Source: Luteimonas abyssi (GTDB lineage Bacteria; Pseudomonadota; Gammaproteobacteria; Xanthomonadales; Xanthomonadaceae). From it: a DNA stretch of 64,000 bases. Below the pieces are notes generated by a model. The model searched no databases. It worked only from the letters and a program-made list of their open reading frames with translations, and had not been told where the DNA came from. Position 1 is the first letter of the stretch. Every line of letters begins with the position of its first letter. The stretch is from contig NZ_KQ759763.1 in NCBI RefSeq assembly GCF_001482195.1, forward strand, positions 2,691,924 through 2,755,923, in the 5' to 3' direction. The translations under genes and the position numbers were made by a program. This document shows positions 42,361 through 51,680 of this stretch, piece by piece.

Positions 42361-42981
42361 ATGGACACCTTCCTGCTCGCCCTCGACTTCATCGGCACGT
42401 TCGCCTTCGCCATCAGCGGCGCGACGATCGGCGTGCGTCACCGTCTCGATCTGTTCGGCGTGCTGGTGCTTGCGTTCGCGACCGCGACCTTCGGCGGCAT
42501 CCTGCGCGACCTGCTGATCGGCGCGGTCCCGCCGGCCGCGCTCACCACATGGACCTACCTCGCGCTGGCGTGCGTGGCCGGCCTGGCGACGTTCTACCGG
42601 CACGCCTTGGTCGAAAGGCTGCGCAACCCGGTGCAGTTGTTCGATGCCGCGGGCCTGGCGCTGTTCGCGGTGTCGGGGGCGAGCAAGGCACTGGCGTTCG
42701 GGCTGTCGCCGTTCGCGGCGGTTCTGCTGGGCATGCTCAGCGGTATCGGCGGCGGCATCGCACGCGACATCCTCGTCGCCCGTACGCCGGTCGTGCTGCA
42801 GGCCGATCTGTACGCGGTGGCGGCACTGGCCGCGGCCGCCGTGGTGGTGGCCGGCCACCAATGGGGCGTACCGGAGCCGTGGAGCCTGGTGACCGGCGCC
42901 GGCCTGTGTTTCGGCCTGCGCTACATGGCGATCCGGCACGGCTGGCGCCTGCCGGTGGCCCGGCCGCACGACGCGCCTTGA
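42361..42981 (+). CDS. TRIC-type (UPF0126) trimeric cation channel protein
   Basis: 206 residues and seven membrane segments. Two repeats of the family signature are present: FAFAISGATIGVRHRLDLFGVLVLAFATATFGGILRDLLIG and LFAVSGASKALAFGLSPFAAVLLGMLSGIGGGIARDILV, each with a conserved GG.xRD (GGILRD and GGGIARD). Prokaryotic TRIC proteins form trimeric potassium-permeable channels. Divergence within the repeats is normal. A 265-bp region before the gene holds the hairpin above and no other gene. Confidence 0.92.
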   Translation: MDTFLLALDFIGTFAFAISGATIGVRHRLDLFGVLVLAFATATFGGILRDLLIGAVPPAALTTWTYLALACVAGLATFYRHALVERLRNPVQLFDAAGLALFAVSGASKALAFGLSPFAAVLLGMLSGIGGGIARDILVARTPVVLQADLYAVAALAAAAVVVAGHQWGVPEPWSLVTGAGLCFGLRYMAIRHGWRLPVARPHDAP

Positions 42982-43116
42982 GCCGCTAGGCCGCGCGGGC
43001 GCCTCGGCCGCGCCCCGACACGCCGGCGTTCCGGTTCACGATGCCAGCGCGCCTTCCAGCCCGGCAGGTCGACAGGCGGCGGGGTCGGGCGTTCGCGGCG
43101 TCCGACCGGAACGGCA

Positions 43117-44295
43117 TCAGAGCCCGCTGGCGCGACGCCACAGCGCCTGGGCCAGTGATGGCACCCGGCCGGCCGCGCCCAGCGCATGACCGCGCGCGAG
43201 CGTCAGCAGCGGGTCGTCGCTGGCGTAGGTCCGGTTGATGCCGTCGAAACTCCAGGCCGCCACCGCGTTCTCGCTGCGCCGCGTCCGCGCCCAGCGTCGC
43301 AGCCCATGCGGCGAGGCCCAATCGACACGCCGACGCCCGGCCGCTTCGACCGAAGCCAGCAAGGCGGCGACATCGCGCAGGCCCAGGTTCACGCCCTGCC
43401 CCGCGAGCGGATGCACGACGTGCGCGGCATCGCCGAGCACCAGCACGCGTCCCTCGCACTGGCTGTCGGCCAGTTGCCTGCGCAGCGGGAACGCCACCCG
43501 CCGCGTCAGCGGCCGTGCCCGGCCAAGGCGTGCGGCGAACGCCCGGGTCAGCGCATCGCCGAATCCGGCGTCGTCGAGCGCCAGCACGCGCTCGGCGTCG
43601 TCGTCGGGCAGGCTCCACACGATCGAACTGCTGCCGTCCGCGCACGGCAGGAACGCCAGCGGCCCACCCACCAGGAAACGCTGCCACGCCGTGGACTCGT
43701 GCGCGGCCTCGGTGGCGACATAGGCCACCACGCCACGCTGTCCGTAGGCGTGTCGCACGATGCCGATGCCGGCCAGCGCGCGCAGCGTGGACGCCGCGCC
43801 GTCGGCGGCGATCGCCACACGCGCAGCGATCCGGCCGCCGCCAGCCAAACCCAGGCGCACGCTCTCGTCGTCCTGCTCCAACGCGTCCAGCTCGGCCGGA
43901 CAGCGCACCTCGACGCCCGCCGCCGGCAACGCCGCCCAGAGGCGGTCGACCAGCAGGCCGTGCTCGACGATCCAGCCCAGCGCCTCGCGTCCGTAGGCAT
44001 CGGCGTCGAAACGCAGTTCGTCGCCGCCGGCCGCATCCCAGACCCGCATGCGCCGGTACGGCTGCGCACGCGCACCGCGCACCGCATCCCAGACGCCGAG
44101 ATCGCGCAGCAGCACGACGTTGTCGGCGGCGAACGCATAGACGCGCAGATCGGGCGCATCGGCCTGCCAGGGCACCGGCGGGCGCGCTTCGAGCAGCACG
44201 ACATCCAGCCCCGCCCGCGCCAGGCCGAGCGCGCAGGCCGCGCCGACCACGCCGCCGCCGACCACGGCCACATCGTGACGTGGGCGTCGGCTCAC
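43117..44295 (-). CDS. UbiH/UbiF/Coq6-type FAD-dependent ubiquinone hydroxylase
   Basis: 392 residues from GTG, preceded by GGAGGG at seven bases and overlapping the ubiH stop (GTGA). FAD motifs are AVVGGGVVGAACALGLARAG at the start, GVDLRV-like region near residue 90, and RVLVLGDAAHVVHPLAGQGVNLGLRDVAAL near the end. It belongs to the same family as UbiH and resembles the UbiF/UbiI branch (DAAH.V.PLAGQG). In ubiquinone biosynthesis it would hydroxylate one ring position; which one is not known from the sequence. Confidence 0.9.
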   Translation of the reverse strand: MSRRPRHDVAVVGGGVVGAACALGLARAGLDVVLLEARPPVPWQADAPDLRVYAFAADNVVLLRDLGVWDAVRGARAQPYRRMRVWDAAGGDELRFDADAYGREALGWIVEHGLLVDRLWAALPAAGVEVRCPAELDALEQDDESVRLGLAGGGRIAARVAIAADGAASTLRALAGIGIVRHAYGQRGVVAYVATEAAHESTAWQRFLVGGPLAFLPCADGSSSIVWSLPDDDAERVLALDDAGFGDALTRAFAARLGRARPLTRRVAFPLRRQLADSQCEGRVLVLGDAAHVVHPLAGQGVNLGLRDVAALLASVEAAGRRRVDWASPHGLRRWARTRRSENAVAAWSFDGINRTYASDDPLLTLARGHALGAAGRVPSLAQALWRRASGL

Positions 44296-45515
44296 GAGGC
44301 GTCCCTCCGGCACAGGACGGGCACTTCGCCGCGATATCCCATGGCGCCGCCGGCCACGCCCGCTTGCAGGCCGCTATCGAGATCCAGGGCCATCAGGCCG
44401 GCACTGCGCAGCGGGCGCAGCAGACCGGAGGGGTTGGACGTGAGCCGCGCCAGCTGATCCGAGAACGCCAGCGTGCGTTCGCGGTCGTCATGGCGCCGCC
44501 GCACGTGCGTGTCCAGCACCTGCGCCTGGCCGGCGTCGCGCGGCGACGCGGCGATGGCTTCGGCCAGGATCAGCGCGTCGCGCAGGCCGAGGTTGAATCC
44601 CTGCGCACCGATCGGATGCAGGGTCTGTGCGGCATTGCCGACCAGCACCGCGCGCGGTGCGGCGACCGCCTTCGCGACCACGCGGCGCAACGGATACCGG
44701 CTGCGCGGCCCCGCCTCGACGAAGCGCCCCGCGCGCCAGCCGAAGACGGCCTGCACGCGAGCCAGGAATCCGGCGTCGTCCAGCGCGGCCACCGCGTCGG
44801 CCTCGTCGGCGAGCACGCCATGCACCAGACCGTAGTGGCGGTCTCCACGCGGCAGCAACGCCGTCGGTCCGCCGGTGGTGAGCCGCTCCCAGGCCACACC
44901 GCCCGGCGGCCGGTCCGTGCGCAGGCGCGACACGAACAGCGCCTGGCCGTAGTCGTGCGCGTCCACGCCGATTCCGAGTCCGTCGCGGACACCGCTGGCG
45001 GTCCCGTCCGCGCCCACCAGCAGACGGGTCTGCACGGTCTCGACCGCGCCATCGCGTTCGATCCGGATCCGCCGCACATCGCCGTCCACGACGCTGTCCA
45101 GATAGCGGGCGGGCCGATAGCGGGTCAGACGCGGCAGCGCGGCGAGTCCCTGCTCCAACGCCTCGCCGAAATCGCGCGCCACCACGACTTGTCCGAACGC
45201 CTCGCGGCCGTAGTCGGCCGCGCGCAGGCGCACGCGGCCGAAATCGCCCTGGCGGCTGACATGGATTTCGCGGATCGGCCCGGTCGGCGCACGCAGCCGC
45301 CGCATGACGCCCAGGGCGTCGAGCGCGTTCACCGTGGCGTCGGCGAAACTCAGGTTGCGCTGGTCGAACACCGCCGGCAGGTCGCCAGGAGGCGCCAGCT
45401 CGACCAGGCCGACATCGAGGTCGAGGCGGTCGAGCGCGATCGCCAGGCTGGCGCCCACCAGGCCGCCGCCGACGATCAGGACATCATGGGAAGCCGTCGT
45501 GCCTTGGAGGGTCAT
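44292..45515 (-). CDS. ubiH: 2-octaprenyl-6-methoxyphenol hydroxylase UbiH
   Basis: 407 residues. FAD-binding VLIVGGGLVGASLAIALDRL, and the phosphate-binding VLVGNAAQTLHPIGAQGFNLGLRDALIL that is distinctive of UbiH (Ala-Gln-Thr in place of AHTxNP). The enzyme hydroxylates the ubiquinone ring on the cytoplasmic face of the membrane. It overlaps the second hydroxylase gene downstream and is probably first in the unit, although the ribosome site is weak. Both genes could act in order on the same ring. Confidence 0.9.
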   Translation of the reverse strand: MTLQGTTASHDVLIVGGGLVGASLAIALDRLDLDVGLVELAPPGDLPAVFDQRNLSFADATVNALDALGVMRRLRAPTGPIREIHVSRQGDFGRVRLRAADYGREAFGQVVVARDFGEALEQGLAALPRLTRYRPARYLDSVVDGDVRRIRIERDGAVETVQTRLLVGADGTASGVRDGLGIGVDAHDYGQALFVSRLRTDRPPGGVAWERLTTGGPTALLPRGDRHYGLVHGVLADEADAVAALDDAGFLARVQAVFGWRAGRFVEAGPRSRYPLRRVVAKAVAAPRAVLVGNAAQTLHPIGAQGFNLGLRDALILAEAIAASPRDAGQAQVLDTHVRRRHDDRERTLAFSDQLARLTSNPSGLLRPLRSAGLMALDLDSGLQAGVAGGAMGYRGEVPVLCRRDAS

Positions 45516-45602
45516 CCCGGCATGATACGGCCGACGGGCGTCGCCGGCTGCCGCGCCGTGCGCACTCGGCTAGAATGCGGGCCTGAGCCACCGGAGCCGT
45601 CC

Positions 45603-46187
45603 ATGTCCCCCACCGCCCGCAATGCCCTGATCTTCGCCCTGCTGGCGCTCGTGCTGGCGGCGACCCGCCTGCATCACTTCGCCGTGGTGCCGGACGCCTC
45701 CTGGGCCGTGTTCTTCCTGGGTGGCTTCTATCTGCGCGCGCAGGCCCGCTGGGCATTCCCCGCGCTGATGGCGCTGGCCGTCGTGGTCGACTGGGCGGTC
45801 ATCACCGGCCAGGGCCTGAGCTTCTGGCAGCACTACTGCGTGTCGCCGGCCTACTGGTGCCTGATCGGCGCCTATCTGCTGCTCTGGGGCGGCGGCGCCT
45901 GGGCGGCGCAGCGTGCGCCGACGCTGGACCTGACCACCGCTGGCCGCGTGGCAGCGGCGCTGTTGGTGTCGGGCGCGGCCTGTCACCTGGTGGCCCAGGG
46001 CAGCTTCTACTGGATCAGCGCCAGCGTGGCCGACCCGACCTTCGCCGGCTGGTGGAAGAACTACAGCGACTGGTTGCCGGCCTATCTGGGCAGCATGGCG
46101 CTCTATGTGGCCATTGCCGCCGCCGTGCATGCGGGCGTGGCGCAGGTCTCGGCCGCCGGCGCGCTGCAGCGCGACCGTTCGGCCTGA
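45603..46187 (+). CDS. BtuM-like membrane protein, probable cobalamin uptake
   Basis: 194 residues and about six membrane helices. Cys79 and Cys86 stand in QHYCVSPAYWC. In the solitary ECF-type vitamin B12 transporter BtuM of Thiobacillus denitrificans, as I recall, Cys80 is the cobalt ligand, and this Cys is in the same place. The following gene is a cobalamin adenosyltransferase 22 bp away, so the pair makes sense as uptake and activation of B12. A TAGAAT at 45571-45576 may be its -10. The family assignment rests on size, topology, Cys position and neighbour. Confidence 0.62.
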   Translation: MSPTARNALIFALLALVLAATRLHHFAVVPDASWAVFFLGGFYLRAQARWAFPALMALAVVVDWAVITGQGLSFWQHYCVSPAYWCLIGAYLLLWGGGAWAAQRAPTLDLTTAGRVAAALLVSGAACHLVAQGSFYWISASVADPTFAGWWKNYSDWLPAYLGSMALYVAIAAAVHAGVAQVSAAGALQRDRSA

Positions 46188-46209
46188 TTCCTCGGCCGAC
46201 CGCTATCCG

Positions 46210-46767
46210 GTGGGCAACCGCCTCTCCAAGATCTACACCCGCACCGGCGACGATGGTTCGACCGGCCTCGGCGACGGCACCCGGGTCTCCAAGGATTCGG
46301 CCCGTGTCGCCGCCTACGGCACCGTCGACGAGGCCAACTCCTGCATCGGCGTCGTGCTGGCCTGCCCGGATCTGCCGGACGACGTGCGCACGCTGCTGGT
46401 CTCGGTGCAGCACCAGTTGTTCGATCTCGGCGGTGAGCTGTGCATCCCCGGCCACGCCGCCATCGACGACGCCGACATCGAGCGCCTCGAGGCGCAACTC
46501 GATCATCACAACGCGGACTTGCCGGCGCTGAAGGATTTCATCCTGCCCGGCGGGGGCGAGGCGGCGGCGCGCTGTCACGTGGCCCGGACCGTGGTGCGAC
46601 GCGCCGAACGCGAGGCGATCACCCTGGCCCGGCAGGATGCGGTCCGTCCGCAGGCGATCCGCTATCTGAACCGCCTGTCCGACCTGCTGTTCGTGCTCGC
46701 CCGCGTGCTGGCACGCGCCAGCGGCCAGGGCGAGGTGCTCTGGCATCACGAGCGCCGGTGCGGGTGA
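46210..46767 (+). CDS. PduO-type cob(I)yrinic acid a,c-diamide adenosyltransferase
   Basis: 185 residues from GTG at VGNRLSKIYTRTGDDGSTGLGDG, the ATP-binding N-terminal motif of this family. The helical bundle motifs VDEANSCIGVVLA and the C-terminal YLNRLSDLLFVLAR are also present. The enzyme transfers the adenosyl group of ATP to cob(I)alamin. It overlaps the next gene (HDAC-like) by four bases and follows the B12 transport candidate. No corrin-ring synthesis genes are in the window, which fits salvage. Confidence 0.93.
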   Translation: MGNRLSKIYTRTGDDGSTGLGDGTRVSKDSARVAAYGTVDEANSCIGVVLACPDLPDDVRTLLVSVQHQLFDLGGELCIPGHAAIDDADIERLEAQLDHHNADLPALKDFILPGGGEAAARCHVARTVVRRAEREAITLARQDAVRPQAIRYLNRLSDLLFVLARVLARASGQGEVLWHHERRCG

Positions 46768-47684
46768 GCCTGCCGGTCTTCACCCATTCAGCCTGTCTCG
46801 GCCACGACACCGGCCCGGGACATCCCGAGTCGTCCCAGCGCCTGGCCGCGGTGATCCAGGCGCTTCACGACGCCCTGCCCACGCTCGACTGGCGCGAGGC
46901 GCCGCGCGCCAGCCGCGGCCAGCTGTTGAGCGTCCACGACGCGGCCCTGCTCGACGCGATCCTCGAACGCGCCCCCGACACGCTGACCCACCTCGATCCA
47001 GACACCGTGCTCTCGCCGTCCTCGGGGGAGGCCGCGCTGCGCGCGGCGGGCGCCGGCATCGCCGCAGTGGACGCCGTCATGGCCGGCAACAGCGATACCG
47101 CGTTCTGCGCGGTCCGCCCGCCCGGGCATCACGCCACCGGCGGCCAGGCGATGGGGTTCTGCCTGTTCAACAACGTCGCCGTCGCGGCTGCGCACGCGCT
47201 CGACCGGCACGGCCTGGCCCGCGTCGCGATCGCGGATTTCGACGTCCACCACGGTAACGGCACCCAGGCGATCTTCGAGGCCGACCCCCGGGTCCTGTAC
47301 CTGAGTTCGCACCAGAACGGCCTGTTCCCGCACAGCGGCGGCGCCCGCGAGCGCGGCGTGGGCAACGTCATGAACCTGCCCCTGCCCCCCGGCACCGGCA
47401 GCCGCATGTTCCAGGAGGCCTGGGTGGAGCGGTTGCTGCCCGAGCTCGAAGCATTCCGGCCGCAGTTGGTCCTGATCTCGGCCGGCTTCGACGCCCACTG
47501 GCGCGACCCGCTCGCACAGATGCAGCTCGACGCCGACGACTACGCCTGGCTCACCGGCGAACTGCGGGCCATCGCGCAGCAGCACGCCGCCGGCCGCGTC
47601 GTCTCGACCCTGGAGGGCGGCTACGACCTGCAGGCCCTGCGCGAGTGCAGCGTCGCCCATCTGCGCGCGCTCGGCGCCGGCTGA
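46764..47684 (+). CDS. Histone-deacetylase superfamily hydrolase (acetoin utilisation/acetylpolyamine type)
   Basis: 306 residues from the overlapping GTG; a GTG two codons earlier is possible. Zinc-site and catalytic patterns are CAVRPPGHHATGGQAMGFCLFNNVAVA (tandem His), IADFDVHHGNGTQAIF (Asp and His ligands) and ISAGFDAHWRDPL (Asp ligand), with STLEGGYDLQAL at the end. Bacterial members remove acetyl groups from polyamines or small amides. Substrate is not predictable. Overlaps the adenosyltransferase stop by four bases. Confidence 0.92.
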   Translation: MSLPVFTHSACLGHDTGPGHPESSQRLAAVIQALHDALPTLDWREAPRASRGQLLSVHDAALLDAILERAPDTLTHLDPDTVLSPSSGEAALRAAGAGIAAVDAVMAGNSDTAFCAVRPPGHHATGGQAMGFCLFNNVAVAAAHALDRHGLARVAIADFDVHHGNGTQAIFEADPRVLYLSSHQNGLFPHSGGARERGVGNVMNLPLPPGTGSRMFQEAWVERLLPELEAFRPQLVLISAGFDAHWRDPLAQMQLDADDYAWLTGELRAIAQQHAAGRVVSTLEGGYDLQALRECSVAHLRALGAG

Positions 47685-47966
47685 CGCTCCTGCGCCGCCG
47701 GCCCGACGCTCCGCAGCAGCGCGTGACACCCACTCGCACGGAACAGGGGCCACCCCTCCCAAAGCCACCACCCGGGCCGGCGCCATGCGGGGTCTCGCGC
47801 CCCCCGGCACCACCCGCCTGGAACGCGGGGTCCACGCTCCCTGAACGAAGCCGGGGATCGCCGGCGTACGGAACCTGAGGCCTGCCCGCGACCTGCCATC
47901 GATCGCAATTGCCGCTTCGAAAGGGATACGGCATGCTGGCGACCGTTTGACCCGACGGACCACCGC

Positions 47967-50372
47967 GTGCGACCTGCCCTGCGCCTGCTGCCCCTGCCCC
48001 TGTGCATCGCGTTCTCGCTGTCGGCCACGGCCCAGGAGCGTCCCGAGGACTGGCGCCTGTGCCCGCTCGAAGACGCGGTCCCGGTGTTCCCCGATGCGCC
48101 GCCGCCGATCGGCGATGCGGCCGACCGCCAGTCGATGCCGACCGACATCGACGGCGACATGCTCACCGGCCAGCGCGACGAGGTGGTCAACGTCGACGGC
48201 AACGTGCGCCTGCAGCGCGGCGACCAGTTTCTCGGCACCGACAACCTCGACTTCAACCAGGAAACGGGCCAGTACGTGGCCGAAGGCAGCGTCCGCTACC
48301 AGGACTCGGGCATGCGCATCGTGGCCGAGCGCCTGCGCGGCAACCAGGAAGAGGACAGCCACGAGATCGAGAACGTCCGCTATCAGTTGCTGGAACAACG
48401 CGGCAACGGTGGCGCCGACCGGGCGGAGATGGTCGGCCATCTCGGCTCGCTGTACGGCTCGACCTATTCCACCTGCCCGCCGGAAGACCGCCACTGGGAA
48501 CTGCGTGCGCGGCAGATCGACATCGACTCCGAGGAAGGCTGGGGCACCGCGCGCGGCGCGACCCTGCGCCTGGGCCGGTTCCCGATCCTGTACATGCCCT
48601 ATTTCAAGTTCCCGATCGACGACCGCCGCAAGACCGGCCTGCTGTATCCGGCAATCGGCTACTCGGGACGCAACGGTTTCGATTACCGCCAGCCGATCTA
48701 CCTGAACCTGGCACCGAACTACGACATGACGCTCGAGCCGCGGCTGATGACCAACCGCGGTGCCCTGTTGGGCACCGAGTTCCGCTACCTCACCGACAAC
48801 GGGCGCGGCACGGTGTACTTCGAGTACCTGCCCTCCGACGACCTGACCTCGCGCGACCGCCAGCGCGAGATCGACGAGGGCATCCCCGAAGAGAATCGCC
48901 GCGAGGAAGATCGCGGCATGTTCCATTACTCGGGTCGGCATCGTTTCAATTCGACCTGGTCGTCCTCGACCAGCCTCAACTGGATCAGCGATCCGCGCTA
49001 CATCGAGGACATGAGCAGCTCCACCATGGAGGGCTCGTCGGCGTCGCTGACTAGCGTCACCGGCTTGTATGGCCGCGGGCGCTATTGGGATGCGGGCATT
49101 CGCGCGGACTACAACATCCTGGCGGACTACACCCGCGGCGAACGCCAGTTGCCGTACAACCGCATGCCCAACATCTTCGGCCACTGGGAACAGCCTCTAA
49201 GCCCTTGGCTGGTGGCGGGCATGGATGTGGACATCACCCGCTTCTCTCATACCGACCACTCCCGTCTCGGAAGCGGCTTGCGTGATAGGGCGGGCGGCAG
49301 CCGTATCGATGCCAAACCCTACGTTTCGATGCCGTTCGAAGGCGCGGCCTGGTATGTCCGCCCAACGCTCGCCTATCGCAGCACGGCCTATCAGTTGGAC
49401 GAGGAACTCGCACGGCAGCTGGCGCCAGAAGGCGCTGAAATCGACCGTTCGCCGACCCGCAACCTGCCCATCGCCAGCCTCGATGCAGGCCTGTTCTTCG
49501 AACGCGAGTCGATGTTCCGTGGCGACCAGCATGTGCATACGCTGGAGCCGCGGATCTTTTACCTGAATACGCCGTACCGGAATCAAGACAATCTGCCGTT
49601 GTTCGACACCCGCGCGATGACCTTCAGCTGGGGGCAACTGTTCCGCGACAACCGCTTCTCCGGCGGCGACCGTCAGGCCGACGCCAACCAGATGACGGTG
49701 GCGCTGACCACCCGCCTGATCCGCGAATCGGATGGCCTGGAGCGACTGTCGGCCAGCATCGGCCAGATCCGCTACTTCGACGACTCCGAAGTGACTCTAA
49801 CTCCGAACCAGCCCCCGCTGGAGTCCGGCGAGTCGTCCTGGGTCGCCGAGGCCGCCTACGCGATCAACGACCGCTGGAGCGTCAACGCCGGTTACCAATG
49901 GGATCCGGAGATCCGCCGCGAAGACCTGATGAGCTTCCGCACCCGCTACCTCATCGGCGACGACGGCATCGTCAATCTCGGCTACCGCTACCGGCGCGAC
50001 CTCCTCGAGCAGATCGACTTCTCGTTCCTGTACCCGATCAACCAGACCTGGAGCCTGGTCGGCCGCTACTACTACTCCCTGCTCAATAACGCCAATTCCA
50101 ACCCCGGCGTTCTCGAAAGCATCGCCGGCGTGCAGTGGGACAGTTGCTGCGTCACCATGCGGCTGGTCGCCCGCCGCTACGTGCGCAATCGCCTCGGCGA
50201 GATGAACAACGCCATCCAGCTGGAAGTTGAACTGAAGGGTCTGAGCTCGCTGGGCGCGGACACGGAGGACCGGTTGCGCCGTGCTATTCTCGGCTATCAC
50301 CGAGACGACCTGTATCTCGTGCCGCCGCCAGGCCTGAACGGCGAACCCGTCGAAAACGATCCCCTGCCATGA
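47967..50372 (+). CDS. lptD: LPS assembly outer membrane protein LptD
   Basis: 801 residues from GTG. A signal peptide (LPLCIAFSLSATAQ), an OstA-like beta-jellyroll (VNVDGNVRLQRGDQFLGTDNLDF... GTARGATLRLG) and a 26-strand barrel make up the LPS portal with LptE. Four Cys, in LCPLED, STCPPED and DSCC, are where the inter-domain disulfides form. It moves LPS to the outer leaflet. SurA, encoded next with a four-base overlap, is its folding factor. Codon use in about 49190-49620 differs from the flanks. Confidence 0.96.
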   Translation: MRPALRLLPLPLCIAFSLSATAQERPEDWRLCPLEDAVPVFPDAPPPIGDAADRQSMPTDIDGDMLTGQRDEVVNVDGNVRLQRGDQFLGTDNLDFNQETGQYVAEGSVRYQDSGMRIVAERLRGNQEEDSHEIENVRYQLLEQRGNGGADRAEMVGHLGSLYGSTYSTCPPEDRHWELRARQIDIDSEEGWGTARGATLRLGRFPILYMPYFKFPIDDRRKTGLLYPAIGYSGRNGFDYRQPIYLNLAPNYDMTLEPRLMTNRGALLGTEFRYLTDNGRGTVYFEYLPSDDLTSRDRQREIDEGIPEENRREEDRGMFHYSGRHRFNSTWSSSTSLNWISDPRYIEDMSSSTMEGSSASLTSVTGLYGRGRYWDAGIRADYNILADYTRGERQLPYNRMPNIFGHWEQPLSPWLVAGMDVDITRFSHTDHSRLGSGLRDRAGGSRIDAKPYVSMPFEGAAWYVRPTLAYRSTAYQLDEELARQLAPEGAEIDRSPTRNLPIASLDAGLFFERESMFRGDQHVHTLEPRIFYLNTPYRNQDNLPLFDTRAMTFSWGQLFRDNRFSGGDRQADANQMTVALTTRLIRESDGLERLSASIGQIRYFDDSEVTLTPNQPPLESGESSWVAEAAYAINDRWSVNAGYQWDPEIRREDLMSFRTRYLIGDDGIVNLGYRYRRDLLEQIDFSFLYPINQTWSLVGRYYYSLLNNANSNPGVLESIAGVQWDSCCVTMRLVARRYVRNRLGEMNNAIQLEVELKGLSSLGADTEDRLRRAILGYHRDDLYLVPPPGLNGEPVENDPLP

Positions 50373-51679
50373 AGAAACTGTTCCTGTCCCTGCTGGCGGC
50401 CGCCGTGCTCGCTGGCGCCTCCGTCCACGCGCAACAGGTGCAGCCGCTCGAGCGCATCGTGGCGGTCGTCGACGAAGACATCATTCTCCAGACCGAGCTC
50501 GACCGCGCGGTCGCCAACGTGCTGTCGCAGTACGACGGCCGTTCGGACCAGTTGCCGCCACGCCACATCCTGGAGCGGCAGGTCCTCGAGCGTCTGGTCC
50601 TGGTGCGTCTGCAGACCGCCCAGGCCTCGCAGATGGGCGTGCGCGTGAGCGATGCCGAAGTCGACGGTGCGGTCGGCATGATCGCCCAGCAGAACGGGTT
50701 CTCGCCCGACCAGCTGCGCCAGCAGCTGGCGTCGGAAGGCCTGTCCTTCGACGAGTTCCGCGCCTCGCTGCGCGAGGAGCTGATGATCCAGCGCCTGCGC
50801 CAGCGCTTCGCGCAGACCCGGGTCGTGGTCAGCGATGCCGAGGTCGATGCCGCGCTGGAGGGTCAGGCCAACAACCGCCAGTACCAGCTCGCCCACATCC
50901 TGGTCGCGCTGCCCGACGGCGCCACCCCGGACCAGATCGCCACCGCCGAAGAGCGCGTGAATGGCGTCAAGAGCCTGATCGATCGCGGCGAGATGGCGTT
51001 CCAGGCGGCGGCCGTGCGCTACTCCGACAGTCCGAACGCGCTCGAAGGCGGCGACCTGGGCTGGCGCTCGCTCGACGAAATCCCGACCTCGTTCGCGGGT
51101 GCCGTGCAGTCCATGCAGCCGGGCGAAATACTCGGCCCGCTGCGCGGACCCAGTGGCTACCAGTTGCTGCAGCTGGTCGACGTGCGCGATACCGATGGCG
51201 CCAGCGGCTCGGTCACCCAGTACCAGGCGCGCCACATCCTGATCCGCAGCGGCGGCGAGGTCACCGACGACCAGGCCGAGGCCCGCGCCCGGACCTTGCG
51301 CGCACGCGCGGTCGGCGGCGCCGACTTCGCCGAGCTGGCCCGCGAAAATACCGACGACGCCTCTTCCCGCGACAACGGTGGCGATCTGGGCTGGTTCACC
51401 GTCGATCAGTTCGGCCCCGACTTCGGCGCCCAGGTCGCCGGCCTCGCCGACGGCGGCGTGTCCGAGCCGTTCCGGACCCAGGCCGGCTGGCACGTCGTGC
51501 AGCGCATCGGCACCCGCCAGACCGCGGCCAGCGACGAAAACCGCCGCGCCCAGGTGCGCGAGGCCATCGGCCAGCGCAAGCTGGAAGACGAGTGGAACCG
51601 CTTCCTGCGCGAGATCCGCGGCGAAGCCTACGTCGACGTCCGCAACGGCGACAGCGATCCCGCCGCTACCGGCGGCTGA
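50369..51679 (+). CDS. surA: Periplasmic peptidyl-prolyl isomerase and OMP chaperone SurA
   Basis: 436 residues, ATG overlapping the lptD stop. Signal peptide MKKLFLSLLAAAVLAGASVHA, SurA N-domain (LERIVAVVDEDIILQTELDRAV, LERLVLVRLQ), two parvulin domains (LAHILVALPDGATP... GGDLGWRSLDEIP and ARHILIRSGGEV... GGDLGWFTVDQF) and a C-terminal helix. It escorts LptD and other barrel proteins across the periplasm. Translational coupling to lptD makes sense. Confidence 0.96.
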   Translation: MKKLFLSLLAAAVLAGASVHAQQVQPLERIVAVVDEDIILQTELDRAVANVLSQYDGRSDQLPPRHILERQVLERLVLVRLQTAQASQMGVRVSDAEVDGAVGMIAQQNGFSPDQLRQQLASEGLSFDEFRASLREELMIQRLRQRFAQTRVVVSDAEVDAALEGQANNRQYQLAHILVALPDGATPDQIATAEERVNGVKSLIDRGEMAFQAAAVRYSDSPNALEGGDLGWRSLDEIPTSFAGAVQSMQPGEILGPLRGPSGYQLLQLVDVRDTDGASGSVTQYQARHILIRSGGEVTDDQAEARARTLRARAVGGADFAELARENTDDASSRDNGGDLGWFTVDQFGPDFGAQVAGLADGGVSEPFRTQAGWHVVQRIGTRQTAASDENRRAQVREAIGQRKLEDEWNRFLREIRGEAYVDVRNGDSDPAATGG

Positions 51680-51680
51680 C

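Noticed and set aside
45516..45602. Cobalamin riboswitch before the BtuM-like gene
   Set aside because: The spacer is 87 bases, too short for the riboswitch, and the B12-box sequence was not seen.
47685..47966. Sigma-E type promoter before lptD
   Set aside because: GGAAC occurs at 47820 and again near 47875, but neither has a matching -10 at 15 or 16 bases, so it is not reported.
46788..49184. 798-codon open frame on the minus strand across the HDAC-like and lptD genes
   Set aside because: High-GC shadow with no recognisable domain; both plus-strand genes are clearly real.
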